Source: Chrysemys picta bellii (lineage: Eukaryota; Chordata; Testudines; Emydidae). Taken from it: a DNA stretch of 64,000 nucleotides. The first letter of the stretch is position 1. The number at the start of each line of letters is the position of its first letter. A program made the translations under genes and the position numbers. Below, piece by piece: positions 1 to 11,085 of this stretch. Under the pieces are notes generated by a model that had not been told where the DNA came from, made no database searches, and saw nothing but the letters and a program-made list of their open reading frames with translations. The stretch is from contig NC_088794.1 in assembly GCF_011386835.1 (NCBI RefSeq), positions 92,010,772 to 92,074,771 of the forward strand. Reading direction: 5' to 3'.

Positions 1-61
1 ACTCTTGCTCTGATCGTTAGACAAGACTGCCTATATCCTGGTTCCAAACATGCTAAATTGA

Positions 62-325
62 AGAGCCCTCCATCATTACATTTCGATTCCCCATTTAAGA
101 ACGTACAGTTTGTAGTCAAGTCACGGCTTAATTTTCTCTTTAAACTAAATAGATTGAGCTCCTTGAGTCTCTCACTATAAGGCATGTCTTCAATTCTTTA
201 AACATTCTCATGGCTCTTTTGAATCCTCTCCAATTTTTCAACATCCTTCTTGGAGTGTGGACACCAGAACTAGACATAGTATTACAGCAGCGGTCGCACC
301 AGTGCCAAACAAAGAAGTAATATAA
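62..325 (-). mobile_element. CR1 LINE fragment, ORF2 C-terminal end
   Basis: The minus strand between 140 and 325 encodes a degenerate version of the C-terminal RT/thumb region of CR1 ORF2. The order is a Leu-Lys-Asn-Trp then Phe-Lys-Arg-Ala-Met-Arg-Met stretch, matching the [16 protein letters not shown] motif, then a LxELGLFSLEKRRL-like segment. It is interrupted on its right by the hAT element at 326-1119 and probably resumes at 1120-1150 and 1395-2400, which carry more upstream parts of the same ORF in the same orientation. It is an old, non-functional copy. Confidence 0.7.
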
Positions 326-1119
326 CGGGGTGGCCCCTCTCATTCTCTGCCTATCAGACTGGGGCGGGGGAGGGCTCGGGGTTTCTGCCCTGCAGGGTGG
401 TGGGACTAGGAGCTTCTGGCAGAGATGACTAGTGCCTGTTGAGAGTGGGGGGACACAATTTAAAGGTTTGTCCTCCCCCCCGCCAACAGCTTGAGTTATG
501 CCCCCCCCCCAGGAATGCCCCCCCTCTTATCCTCAGCGGCCCTCCCTGCAGTTCCCAAGTGCTAGCTCCCTGGGGAGGCAGCCACAAACAGCCGGGAGCT
601 GCGGGAAGGGGCCACTGCTTTAGCTCTGTGGAGAGAGGCAGCAGCAAAAGCAGAGGCTCTCCCTGGAACTCCCAGCTCTCTGCCACTGCCTCGCCCCACT
701 GCTGCAACTCCCAGCTTGCCTGCTCCAGCAGCTGCCATGCAGGGAGGGAGCCCTGTGGCACCATGTGATCGAGTGGGGCAAGCAAACCCTGGCAAAAATC
801 GGGGGGTATATGACCCCCCCCCCCATACCCCACCTCTGCTTAGCAGAGAAGGGGGACTGGGGACTTCAGCCCTGTGGGGCATGTCTGCTGAGTCTTGGGG
901 CTTTCAGAGCCCCCCCCCCCATGGGATGTGTCTGCTGGGGCATAGAGTTTCAGCAGGAGCAGGGCAGAGGGCAGAAGCCCCAAACCCCCGCAGGTGTCTC
1001 CCATGCGGCTGAAGCCCTGAGGACCACCCCCCACCTCACCCTGACAGGCTGCCCTGGCTCTCAAACTTCTGAAGATTGTCATGTGCATCTCAGAGGGTCA
1101 GTAAGTTTGGCCACCCCTA
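326..1119. mobile_element. Non-autonomous hAT element, 794 bp, perfect 8-bp TSD
   Basis: The element is flanked by the perfect 8-bp direct repeat TAATATAA (318-325 and 1120-1127), the TSD length of hAT transposons. The left end reads CGGGGTGGCC and the right end GGCCACCCCTA, so the termini are inverted copies of the (CA/TA)GGGGTGGCC end seen also at 19326-19743. The interior is GC-rich with C- and G-runs and no transposase. The apparent open frames inside are compositional. It landed in the CR1 relic. Confidence 0.8.
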
Positions 1120-1150
1120 TAATATAACTTCATATTCCTCTGTTAATACA

Positions 1151-1394
1151 TGGTAACAGGATGCTCTGCTCCTTTAAGGACCTGGGGCCAGCTAGCACTG
1201 TTCAGTTATCAGACTCAGCTGGGAAGTGTTCAGGTTATGCCCGGGAAGGGCTGAGAGCTCACTTGGCAAGGAAACTGTAGGAGGCAGTTTGGCTTCTGTG
1301 ACTGGCCTTGGAGCAGAGGGAGAGGTGTAGAGTGAAGTGACTCTGGGCCCCTTCAGATTCTGTTGGTCAAGGGTTTTTGTGTATTTTTATTTAT
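1151..1394 (+). other. LTR-like segment of uncertain identity
   Basis: About 240 bases of moderately GC-rich sequence separate two parts of the CR1 relic and end near an AATAAA (about 1400). The composition and the AATAAA placement resemble a solo LTR. I see no matching target duplication and no paired LTR, so the call is weak. Confidence 0.25.
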
Positions 1395-2400
1395 TTATTT
1401 AATAAACCACATCCTCCCAATCTTTGGAGATGGCACAAATGTAAGTTATTAAGTAAAATTTTAAATATCATAGGGCAAAGGACTGATCTGTATAGGACCC
1501 CACTAGAAACAAACCCACTTGATGATTCCACATTTACAGTTACATTTGGAGACCTATTGTTAGCCAGTTTTGAATCTGTTTAATATTCACCATGTTAATT
1601 TTGAATCATGTTAGTTTCTTATTCAAATGCCTTATGTGAAGTCTAAGTATATTGCATCAAGACTATACTTTTATCAACCAAACTCATAATCTCATCAAGA
1701 AGATCACATGTTATGTTGACAAGATCTATTTTACATAATCTTGTGTTGATTGGCATTCACTAAATTACCCTCTTTTTTTAATTCTTTATTAATCAAGGCT
1801 GGTATCAACTGTTCCATTATTTAGCCAAAAATTGTCAGTCTGACAGACCTATAATTACTTTGGTCATCTTGTTGACACTTTTGAACTAGTAAGACAGCGT
1901 TAGCTTTTTTCAAGTCCTCTGGAATTTCTCTGATGTTCCAAGTCTTATTAAAAATCAGGCCAGCTCTTTTTAAAACTCTTGGATGCAAATTATCCGGACT
2001 TGCTGATAATGAAATATCAGTAAGATATTTTTCAATCATCATCATGTGGTATGATATGGTAGCTTTTTCCCCAAAACAGACCAGAAATATTTATTGAACT
2101 CTTCTACCTTTTCTGCATTATTATCAACAGTTCTACCATTTCAAGCTTATAATTGACCAATACTATTGCTAGTGTTCCTTTTTTCCTGATATACATATGA
2201 TTCCTTTTTATTGTCATTAATTCTGCTGACCATAGGTTTTTTTTTTCTGTGCTGCTTTGATCAGTGTCCTATAGTTGACCTCCAAAAAGCAGCCTTTTTC
2301 TCACTGATAATCTTTTAGCAAAGTTATGTAGATATGATCTGCTATCTTGCATCTCTTTATTTTTTAAAGACTGTATTGTTCATTAAATAAACTATTGCTA
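1395..2400 (-). mobile_element. CR1 LINE fragment, reverse transcriptase region
   Basis: The minus strand encodes a decayed CR1 RT. At 1821-2045 the peptide contains SPDNLHPRVLK, then IFNKTWNIREIPEDLKKAN, then a DDQSNYRSVRLT stretch that matches the family motif for the entry to the RT fingers and palm. The flanking DNA down to about 1450 and up to about 2400 also resembles CR1 ORF2 read in antisense. Several indels and stops break the frame. This is probably the upstream part of the same insertion as 62-325. Confidence 0.75.
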
Positions 2401-2739
2401 GTAAAAAAAATTTGCATTGAAGGATGGGTTTATTGATAATTATCTTGTCAACTACTGCAATATATCTAAGCTTCACTGTCTGAGTTTGAGTAAAGTTATT
2501 AAAGAGCTGGTAGCAAACTGATTTCAGCAGCGCCTCTCTTCTGCTTTGGCTAGTATTTATCAGACCAGGTTATGATATGGGGATAGAATTGGAAGATATC
2601 TCCTTAATCTCATGGACAGAGGACAAATTTAATTGTTGATACTAGATGTATGTGTCTTCAATATCATTAGTCACATGTTGCTGTTGATTTGCCTTCAAGA
2701 GACCTATCAGGAATTGGATGAGTTGCACAAAGCTGGCTT
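2401..2739. other. No recognisable feature
   Basis: AT-rich DNA between the CR1 relic and the ancient LINE relic. I see no coding, RNA or repeat signal here. Confidence 0.4.
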
Positions 2740-3650
2740 TCCTGGTTTCTTTTGATTAGGTAACCTAAAATCATGATGGGCTCCTCCTTCTCCCCAAGAT
2801 CTCTGACCTTTGGTGTCACTCAGAGTTCAGTTCTCTCACATTCTCTATTCTGTATAGGTCTGAATAGCAAGGGAGATCATGAGAATGTGTGGACTTCAGT
2901 AAGTTGATACCCAGTTCCAGATCTCATCTTCATCAGACATAGCCAGCACTAATACTTGGATGTTCCAGTGGCTGAATGAGAGAAGTATGAGAATGAAAAA
3001 TAGTTGGCTCAAGCTCAAGGATGGAAGCATTGCTGGATGAAAGGAACTAGCTTTGAGGGACTAGCAAGAGCTCTTGCCTCATCTTCTATAGAGGGTATTT
3101 ATTTGCCTTCCTGTGGTTAAGGTGATGAGAAGACCTGGGTAATCATCTTAAATCCTTGGCATTCAAATAGAAGCTGTAGTCAGGAATGCATTTTACCTTT
3201 TTCAGCCTTTTTTGCATCTCGTTCTTTGGATCCAGATGTAGCCACAGCGATCCATGTCTTTATTGCCTCCATGCTGAACTGCTGCAACATACTGCTTCTG
3301 GTAGCCAAGTCACAGACCATGCAGCAATGGCAGATGGTCCATCATGAAAAGGCTCATTTGTGCAATGTAAACTGATGAGCACCTCACATCTTTTTTGTGT
3401 ATACCAGCTCCCCATCCAGTTCCAGATCTTCTTTGAGGTGTCCTTATATTACTGTAATGTTTTCAATCAGTTGTAGTCAGGCTTTCTTAGAAACTGTTTC
3501 TTACTCCAGGGTTCACTCTGACATTTTAGATCCTAGATGTTCTTAGTTGAAGTCCTCAATTGTGGAATTCCTTACCAAAGAAGGCCAGGTTGAGCCTGGA
3601 TCTTACCACCTTGAAATACAAAGCAAGATGCATCTATTTGTTCCCTCAAT
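2740..3650 (+). mobile_element. Ancient LINE (L3/CR1-type) RT relic
   Basis: Scattered RT motifs are readable in changing plus-strand frames. GVTQSSVLSHSLF (about 2813-2851) corresponds to the palm motif GVPQGSVLSPLLF. WLNERSMRMKNSWLKL (about 2969-3016) resembles the WMxxNxLKLNPDKTE segment. ASMLNCCN (about 3266-3290) resembles the thumb motif TSRLDYCN. A segment near 3405-3440 recalls a LPVxxR box. Frames change often, so this is a very old copy. The family assignment is tentative. Confidence 0.5.
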
Positions 3651-6600
3651 AATGATGGCTACAGAATAGCTGATGTGGTCCATCGAGGAGACAAAGCAAG
3701 AACATTTCACAGAAGAAAGTGATATGAGTGATGGAGATTAGTTTTCTTTCAGATGACAATGATACTTGTGAATACGACCTCTAAATGCCACTGAAGTGGC
3801 TGCATTAAAAATGCCAACTGTGGATACTGTCTTTAAGACTCATAAAAAAAAATGGTTTGTATATATTACTTTTGCATTCTCTTAGGCTGCAAGTTAGGGA
3901 TGGTATGGTGTTGGTTTATATTTGACCCCGATTAACCTGTCCAGTCTCTACCAGAGACCATTACGTATGCTTCCTTTATATCTGAATGCCATGGAGGAAA
4001 ATTATTTTTCTTCTCAGTCTTAGGGTAGCAGTTATGCAGAAGCCCCTGCACCCACTGGCTGATTACGTACATGAATGTGATGAGTGACCTTCCATATTTT
4101 GATTGTTGTTGGTAGCCCTTTGCTTGTTCTGGGTGATGATTTTTTTTTTTTTTTTTTTTAAGTTCACATAATGTGCCTTCAGTCACTTGTGTTTAAATGC
4201 ATTTTCTTGAGTTCCTCAGTTTGACAGAATTTTTTGAAGTCATTCTCTCATTTGGCTACTGTCTAGATTTTTTTTTTTTTAATGACGAGTGTTCTGTGGA
4301 TGCCCTATCTACAAAATTCCCTCTTTTGGACTATAATTTGATTTATTTTCAGATTTCTTTTTATAAAGTACTTCCCCAATACTAAGGACAATTAAACTTC
4401 AAAAAGCTCAATCTTAATTCTTTTAACTCAAATTTTAGCTGCTTGTTCTATGTCTTTCTTCTGTTTTACCAAAAAGACTCAGGCTCGAATTCCTTTTTGT
4501 CAATATTGGACAAAGTTCACTTTTGGTCACTGTCTGGAGTTCTCTTACTCCACCTTGATTCTCTGTGGAGCATCATGTTGGGATAACTTGTTTATTGCTT
4601 TGAGTGCCGTTGAAAGAAAATCTGATCTGAGTATTTTTAGCACAATCTTTTTATTATAAGGATTAAATGTATTTTTCACTTATGCAACAGTTTTATATTT
4701 CTTTTATAGAGTTTTATGCTCAGCGGCTTTTTAATATTTGTGTCCATTCTTAACTCCTCAATTTTGTAATGGCTCTCTAATATGGTGAATTTGCAGCTCA
4801 TTTAACTGGCGAATGCGTTTAATAATTCTCTCCTGTAATAGATCTAGGACTGAGTCTCCCATTTCCTCTCATTCACTTTCTTTTCCCTCATTTTAGGCTT
4901 TGTTTTTCTGTCCCTAGAGATGTTTCAGTTGCATCGCTATAATCAGTCTTCTTCCTTGGGTTTAAAAAAAAAAATTGTGTAAGGAAATCATGAAGAAGCC
5001 ACATTTTTGGTGTTTGAGTAGGCATCCAAAAATACAGGCAGCATGATGCAAGCTTGTAGAAATCAGTTATAATCAGCTTTTTCATTTTTTTAATAAAAAG
5101 GTCAACATCAGTGCAATCCAAGAAAAGATGAAAAATTCCTATTGTAAGACTTGCTCATAAAAATTAGTCTGCACTTTTAGCAAATAAAGACCATTCTGCA
5201 ACAAATAGTCAGTGTCCATTGTTTTGGGAGGGAGGGCAATGATGGTAGATTTGCTCCTGAAAATATAATAAATACACACACAAAAATTATAAAGTAATTG
5301 GGCTTTCTACTCATACAGCGTATGACCCACAAAATCAAGGAAATGAAAAGGTAAGTCACCTAATGGTAAATAATCTTCTATCTACAAGCTCACACCTTAC
5401 CATTACCACAATTTCTGTATACCGGAGGGGAGCCCAGGCAGTGCAATTTAACACTCCCCCCCCCCCCCCCCTCCCCTTTCATCCTTCTGCACACACCACT
5501 GTACCAGATTATTTCCCCCCAACACTAGTAGTTGATTTTGTAGGGAAAGGATAATTTGGTGATGGGTGGTAGAAGGGTGGCAGAGTGGCACCCTAGAGTG
5601 GCAGAATTAAAGTTTAGTAGTTGTGGTAGTAGTAATAGTAATTTGTGTGCTTGTAGGTGGAAGAGTTATTTACAATTATGTGTGCTAACTTTTTGTTTCC
5701 TTTGTGGATTTGTGTTGAGCATGTAGAGCAACCTTAACTACTTCACAGGTAATTTTTTTTTTTGCATATTAATTTCCTAGGTTTTTTTAAATACTTGATG
5801 CGGGGATTGGAGAAGGGGGGATTGTTGGAGGTAAAAATGCAGATGCTGATGGAGAATTTTATCTGTCAGCAGCTGTGCATTAATCATTCTTTGTTATAGG
5901 ATAAAATCTGACCAGAAAATAGTGATCCCAAAAGAGAAGGATTCAGGTGAGGCTTGTCACGCCCCCTCCTCCCCCACCAGTCAGTTTTACATGCACCTGA
6001 CCACTGTCAACTAATTGGGTATATATGTGTGGCACATAAACGTTTTGGTTAGAATATGAACGGCAGTAAAAACTAATATAAATCTAACTTTTTTTTTTTT
6101 TTTATAAAACAACTACCCAATGCATCAGAACTAATCAGGATCCATTTCTTTACCAATTTGAGTAGGTAAAAAATGTTAAAGACCGAGAGAGTGGTCAACA
6201 TTCCTAACTGGATTTGCTAACAAGTGCCTCCATCGTGTTCTAAATTCTTATTGCAGATGGTAGGGGCCAATGAGGAAAGAGACAAATGATATTTTCTGGC
6301 CAATTGACTTCAACTTTATTGAATCTGGATATCTCCTAAAAGTAGCACAGTAGGGGAATGGTAAAATGGAAGAGCATGGGAGCATCTACATGCCCTGATA
6401 CCTAGACCAAGTCTTCTGCCACCTGGTGATCATGGAAGCAATTTCCAGTGGCTTAAGATATCCTGCTACTATTTGTTTCCTGTGGTAAGGACTAATGGAT
6501 CTCTGATCAGGGCTTGGGAAGAAGCATGCAAAACCTACTTACGGTCGTGAAATGTTCAGGGTCTCAGAGTGAGTTGCCGTTGCTAAACCTCTTGCACACC

Positions 6601-6736
6601 AGGTCCATGGCTACTCCTTGCTGTAGTGACCAACCTCTTTTCTGGAGCAACTACCAAAACCTTTTCTCATTGGCAACAGGAAAAGAAAAATTAGCAGTGT
6701 TGTTAGCAACGCTGATTACAATCCTATCCCTAAGAG
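3651..6736. other. Unrecognised AT-rich DNA with simple runs
   Basis: No gene or repeat family was recognised over about 3 kb. Low-complexity pieces are a T-run at 4140-4160, a second T-run at about 4269-4280, a C-run at about 5457-5472 and a T-run at 6090-6103. Open frames are all under 115 codons, lack recognisable motifs and look like chance. Confidence 0.4.
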
Positions 6737-6951
6737 TAGTGGTTCTCAAACTTTTGTACAGTGACCCCTTTCACATAGGAAGCCTGAGTGCGACCCCCCC
6801 CCCCCATAAATTAAAAACAATTTTTACATATTTAACACCATTATAAATGCTGTGGGCAAAGTGGGGTTTGGGGTGGAGGCTGACATTGCAAACCCCCATG
6901 TAATAACCTTGCGATCCCCCAGGAGTCCTGACCCCAGTATGAGAACCCCTG
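6737..6951. mobile_element. hAT MITE (AGTGGTTCTCAAAC family)
   Basis: The left end reads TAGTGGTTCTCAAACTTTTG and the right end ATGAGAACCCCTG, an inverted match to the CAGTGGTTCTCAAACTT terminus. The body reads 'GTGACCCCTTTCACATAGGA', a C-run and a T-rich part. The same family occurs at 40926-41123 in a different state of decay. The flanks give only a poor 8-bp duplication (4 of 8), so the exact ends are uncertain. Confidence 0.6.
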
Positions 6952-6956
6952 CTTAA

Positions 6957-7011
6957 TCATAGAATATTAATGTTAGAAGAGACCTCAGGAAGTCATCTAG
7001 TCCAATCCCCT
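6957..7011 (-). mobile_element. CR1 LINE 3' end fragment
   Basis: AATCATAGAATATTAATGTT followed by a match to the CR1 3' UTR read in antisense (the 'AGACCTCAGGAAGTCATCTAG' type box) up to about 7011. It abuts the hAT MITE on its left. Confidence 0.75.
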
Positions 7012-8203
7012 GCTTAAGGGATGTCGTGGACATCCTCTTATGAGGTCAGCCTCCAGTAACTGACCTTTAGAAAACTTCACTTATGTACTGCTACAATTTG
7101 AAATCAGACTCTCTCCTTGAGTGGGTGCAGGCCCTGTTTTTTCTAGCACTAACTGAGACTCCTGGAATGGGGGTGTGTGTGCTCAAACACATCAGAAATA
7201 ATATCCCCTTATTAAAGATGTGCCAGACCAGTTGTTACAGCCCAGTACATTACAAACATTGTACCATTCAAGCATGGTCCTGAGCCCCTTAAGTCTTCAG
7301 TGGATACTTAAACCATTAATACCATAACCTGCCGGGGAGCATGAGCTCAAGCCTACAGTTCCTATCCAAAACATGTGCTAATGGATTGATGAATTATTAC
7401 TGTGTGGGGTCATGGCACAAACCCGCACTAGTTTAATTACTTTCTTTAAGTATTTATACAAATTCACACGAGTAATACATAACCCAAGGTTACATTTTGT
7501 TTAAAAATGATGTGTTGCAAAATACACAGAACAAGTTCTCCAGTTATGGAAGAAAGAAAGGGCCTATGTCAATAAAGTGGGGAGGTTGATATTGTAGGGA
7601 GTGAATACTGTTTCAGTCCTTAGTTTCATCTGTGTCAAAGTCCTTGCCTGAAGCACTATCTTTGAAAGTATTAAGTATGAGGGTCACTGATGTCAAATCC
7701 CAGAATAATTCTCATTTCCCATCAAAAGTGGCCTTGAATTATGATGGAGAGAAAAGTGTTCTGATCTTTTCTTCACATTTTTTATTTCAGAATAGTGAAG
7801 TCCCTTCTCTTAGCCTTTGTCGCTGGCCTGAGATCTCAAAAATAGTATTTTGGCCCCTTTCAATTCTGTTTCCTTTATACTATGTGCAGCGAGCAGAATT
7901 GTGTCGGTTATCCTAATCATATAGTATGACGACAACGATGATTCGTCCATGCAAATTTTTATGGCTCTTTCCTTATGGGAATGTGATACCTATTTTATAG
8001 GTAGCTAGGATCTTTTTTCACATCTAGGTTCAGAACTTTGATACAAGAAAGTAGGTCTGAATAGACTTTCCCTCAAGGGAAACTTGCACTCCTACATTTC
8101 TGGCTCTTCCTTGTCTCTCTCTTCCCCCCTCTCCCCAATATTCCAGTTGACAATCTGGAGCCATAGTGTCCTGCATTAGTGTTGGAATCTGCCCTTGGTT
8201 TCA
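7012..8203. other. No recognisable feature
   Basis: About 1.2 kb with no repeat terminus, RNA gene or coding motif that I can name. The 94-codon frame at 7632-7916 has no recognisable domain. Confidence 0.4.
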
Positions 8204-8211
8204 GTTAATTT

Positions 8212-8336
8212 TAGGGTGACCAGAAGTCCTGATTTTATAGGGACAGTCCCGATTTTTGGGTCTTTTTCTTATATAGGCTCCTATTACACCCTCCCCCTCC
8301 GTCCCGATTTTTCACACTTGCTGTCTAGTCACCCTA
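8212..8336. mobile_element. 125-bp hAT-like MITE, perfect 8-bp TSD
   Basis: Starts TAGGGTGACCAGAAGTCC and ends CTAGTCACCCTA, so the outer bases form an inverted repeat. It is flanked by the perfect direct repeat GTTAATTT (8204-8211 and 8337-8344). Inside, 'GTCCCGATTTTT' occurs in partly repeated form. With only 125 bp and no coding capacity it depends on a transposase from elsewhere. Confidence 0.85.
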
Positions 8337-8344
8337 GTTAATTT

Positions 8345-10389
8345 TATTATGCTGTCCAAGTTCTGCACCCTTTAATTTTTTTTTTAAATCCTGGCTTCTC
8401 ATTTAGCAGATATTCTCCAAATTTTGTATTTCAAAGAGAAGATCTTGTGTTGCATTATTCTGCTCCAGTGTTCTTTGCCAGAAAAATGCTATAGTTTAAT
8501 GTTGCTGAGTGAATCTGACTTTGTGGCGCTTCCTCTCAGCCCCAAGTTCAGGTACTACCTCCAGTATCTTTTTTTTTTTTTTTTTTTTTAATGCAGATTC
8601 TATTGCTAACAATATTAATTCTCCCTTGGTTTTGGGGATACTACCATCTGATTTTTAAAAGTGGTCTGTTGACACCTCACTTACTTCAGACTTGCAGACC
8701 TAATGCTACCTTTCAGTGGAAAAATTTAATTTAAAATACTGGAGTAATTTTTCTTTTAGTTTGGAAGGTAAAGATTAATGACCTCAGTAAGAATTCCAAG
8801 GAGCATATATCAACCTGTGCAAGGACTCAGAATCCCCTGGGAAATTGGGGGCTGTCCTCATGGAGCTCAGGATGTGTGTACATACCAAAAGCATTGGGGT
8901 TTTTTTCCCCCTCCAACACGTCCACAAATGTACTCAAGTGCATGGATTATCAAGTTGCTTAAACAACTTTACAATCCATGCTCCTGAGTGTGTGTGTGTG
9001 TGGACATTTTTTAGTTACTTCGTACTTTTTTGTTAGAATGTATTTAAGGAATTGTTTAAAAAGTAGAGTTACAATACTAAAAAACAAAAAACTTTCCCCT
9101 GCATCATCTGCCATGTATGCCATGTCTTTGGGCTAATGTATATAGATAAGAAAGTGAAACTGACCAGTCTGGTTTCACTTCTGATTATAAGGAAATGCAA
9201 GAAGTAAACTCCATAAATACTGAAAAATGAAAACTATAGTATATTAAACTACTTCAATTTTTTATAATTTCATGAGTTATTAGTAGCACATGTATTAATT
9301 TGTATTTAAAAATGACTGTGTTCCTGTAAATGTTAGTTTGTATACTTCTCCTGATGAAATGTACATTTCTGAACTTTTGAAAACCCTTTTGCTATAATAT
9401 AGTAAATTGAAGTATTTTGCATTTGACCATTTTCTGTAACAGTATGGAATAATTTATCATTAATATGTTACATCACACTACCCTCTACAAGGTTGAAAAA
9501 CTGGTAATGTTACAGGGCGATATCAGATATTTACTTATGGATATAAAAACAGTAAGATGTTTTGGTGACCTAATGAGTCAGTGCTTATGATGTCACCAAA
9601 ACCTAAGACCTGTTTAGTATCTTGTGAACAGTTTACCTCCTGCTATTTTTAAAATTATGTTATGGAGCTCATGACTACTTGACTATTCAAGCCATGTTTC
9701 CTTCCACTTCCCTTTATGTAAGGTGATGTTTTTAATACTAAAGAGATACATTAGTAGTAACAAATATTTGAGTAGGATTGCAACTCTTAATTGTTTTTCT
9801 ATCCAGCTGCTGCCCATTTTTCTGTGGCTATTTCCAGCTCCTCTCTCAGAAGCTATTTTCTCCACTGCCCATTCTCTGCAGCTCTCCACATTTGGTACTC
9901 TTGTTCTTGTTTCAATTTCCTCAGCCCCAATTCAGCCAACTCCAACTGAACAGCTGCTTTATTGAGGATTATGCCAGGCTAATCCCCACTGTTCCTAGGG
10001 GAATTGTACCGCTGCATTCCCCACACCCTTATTTCTTTCTGAGGGGTATGACTGCTCTATATGTTACTTACCTTGTGCTATGAGCATAATTCTCATCTCC
10101 TGTATGTTTCTTTTCTGCTGCAATTAATCCGTGTTCTGTGCACAGATGCTCAAACTGAGCTTTGGTCAGTTTGGCATATGTTTCTTGTTTGCTTATTTTG
10201 TGCTGCTTTTTGTTCTATTGCCCTCTCTTGAAATAAACAAGCAGAAAACAACAAAACAACCTTTTTCTTTCCTGTCCAACCTTATTACTTATGAATATTT
10301 AGGAGGTGTATATCAGTATACTTTGTAAGTGCCTTGAGTGTGAACTTTGGTTAGCTCATAAATTGGGTGCAGATCCTGTTGACAATGCT
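8345..10389. other. Unrecognised AT-rich DNA
   Basis: About 2 kb with no named repeat. A T-run lies at about 8571-8591 and a short TG-run near 8990-9001. The frames at 9723-10083 are pyrimidine-rich chance frames without motifs. Confidence 0.4.
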
Positions 10390-10880
10390 ACTGTGACACA
10401 TTTCAGGGTTAGCTGAAATGTCCCTAATGAATCGCTAACATCTGCTCACAGTGGCAGGGAGGCCTGTCTGTGCCCACCAGGTGAAACTCTCTCTAGCTAC
10501 TGGCAATGCAAGCACTCTGCTCCAGGCTCCATGAGCCCTGCTAGCAGCCCTCTCTTTGCAGGCTAGCAATTTACACATTCCACTCTGTTACACTGGAGTC
10601 CCCCATTCCCTATCATCTTGACACCCCAGTGGACTCCTGGTGTCTGCAGCCTCTGGAAACAGTGCACCCTAGTTTACTGGTTTCACTCTCAGCACGAGGT
10701 GCTTTGACAGGTAAAACCAAATGGAAGTTTATTTAACAGAGCTTGGGATAAAGATTCAAATAAAGCAAGGATAAGAGTTTGAAAACAAAAGGTTACAGGT
10801 AAAAGGAAAAACATAAAACACATTTTATAGCTTATATTTATTAACAAGTTATTCTCCTGTCTTATAAAATACTTCTCACT
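10390..10880 (-). other. Possible antisense LTR or UTR-like repeat
   Basis: A GC-richer block (10430-10680) is followed by an A-rich block containing AAATGGAAGTTTATTTAACA and AATAAAGCAAGG. I associate this arrangement with LTRs of reptilian retroelements read in antisense. No TG...CA boundaries or flanking duplication are clear. Confidence 0.25.
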
Positions 10881-10899
10881 CAATGGTTAGTTCTTTCAG

Positions 10900-11085
10900 C
10901 TGCCCCCAGGACTGCCGTGATCTTGTGCTGCAGTTGGGGGGGGGGGGCAATGCCTTCCATGCCCCCAACTCTGCCCATGCACTCAGGGCTTCTGCCCCAC
11001 GGGGAGCATCAGGGCTCGGGGGGCCAGGATTCAGCCTCACGCCTCCTGGCTTCAGCCCCACGTGGACCCCTGGTTGAGAACTGCT
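10900..11085. mobile_element. hAT-type element end (GGTTGAGAACTGCTG)
   Basis: The right end at 11071-11085 reads GGTTGAGAACTGCTG, the inverted form of the CAGCAGTTCTCAACC terminus at 34775. The body is GC-rich with a G-run at about 10926-10938. I could not find the matching left terminus or an 8-bp duplication, so the copy is probably truncated. The left boundary given is approximate. Confidence 0.45.

Noticed and set aside
429..1127. Overlapping frames of about 100-134 codons on both strands
   Set aside because: They lie in the GC-rich body of the hAT element at 326-1119 and have no domain.
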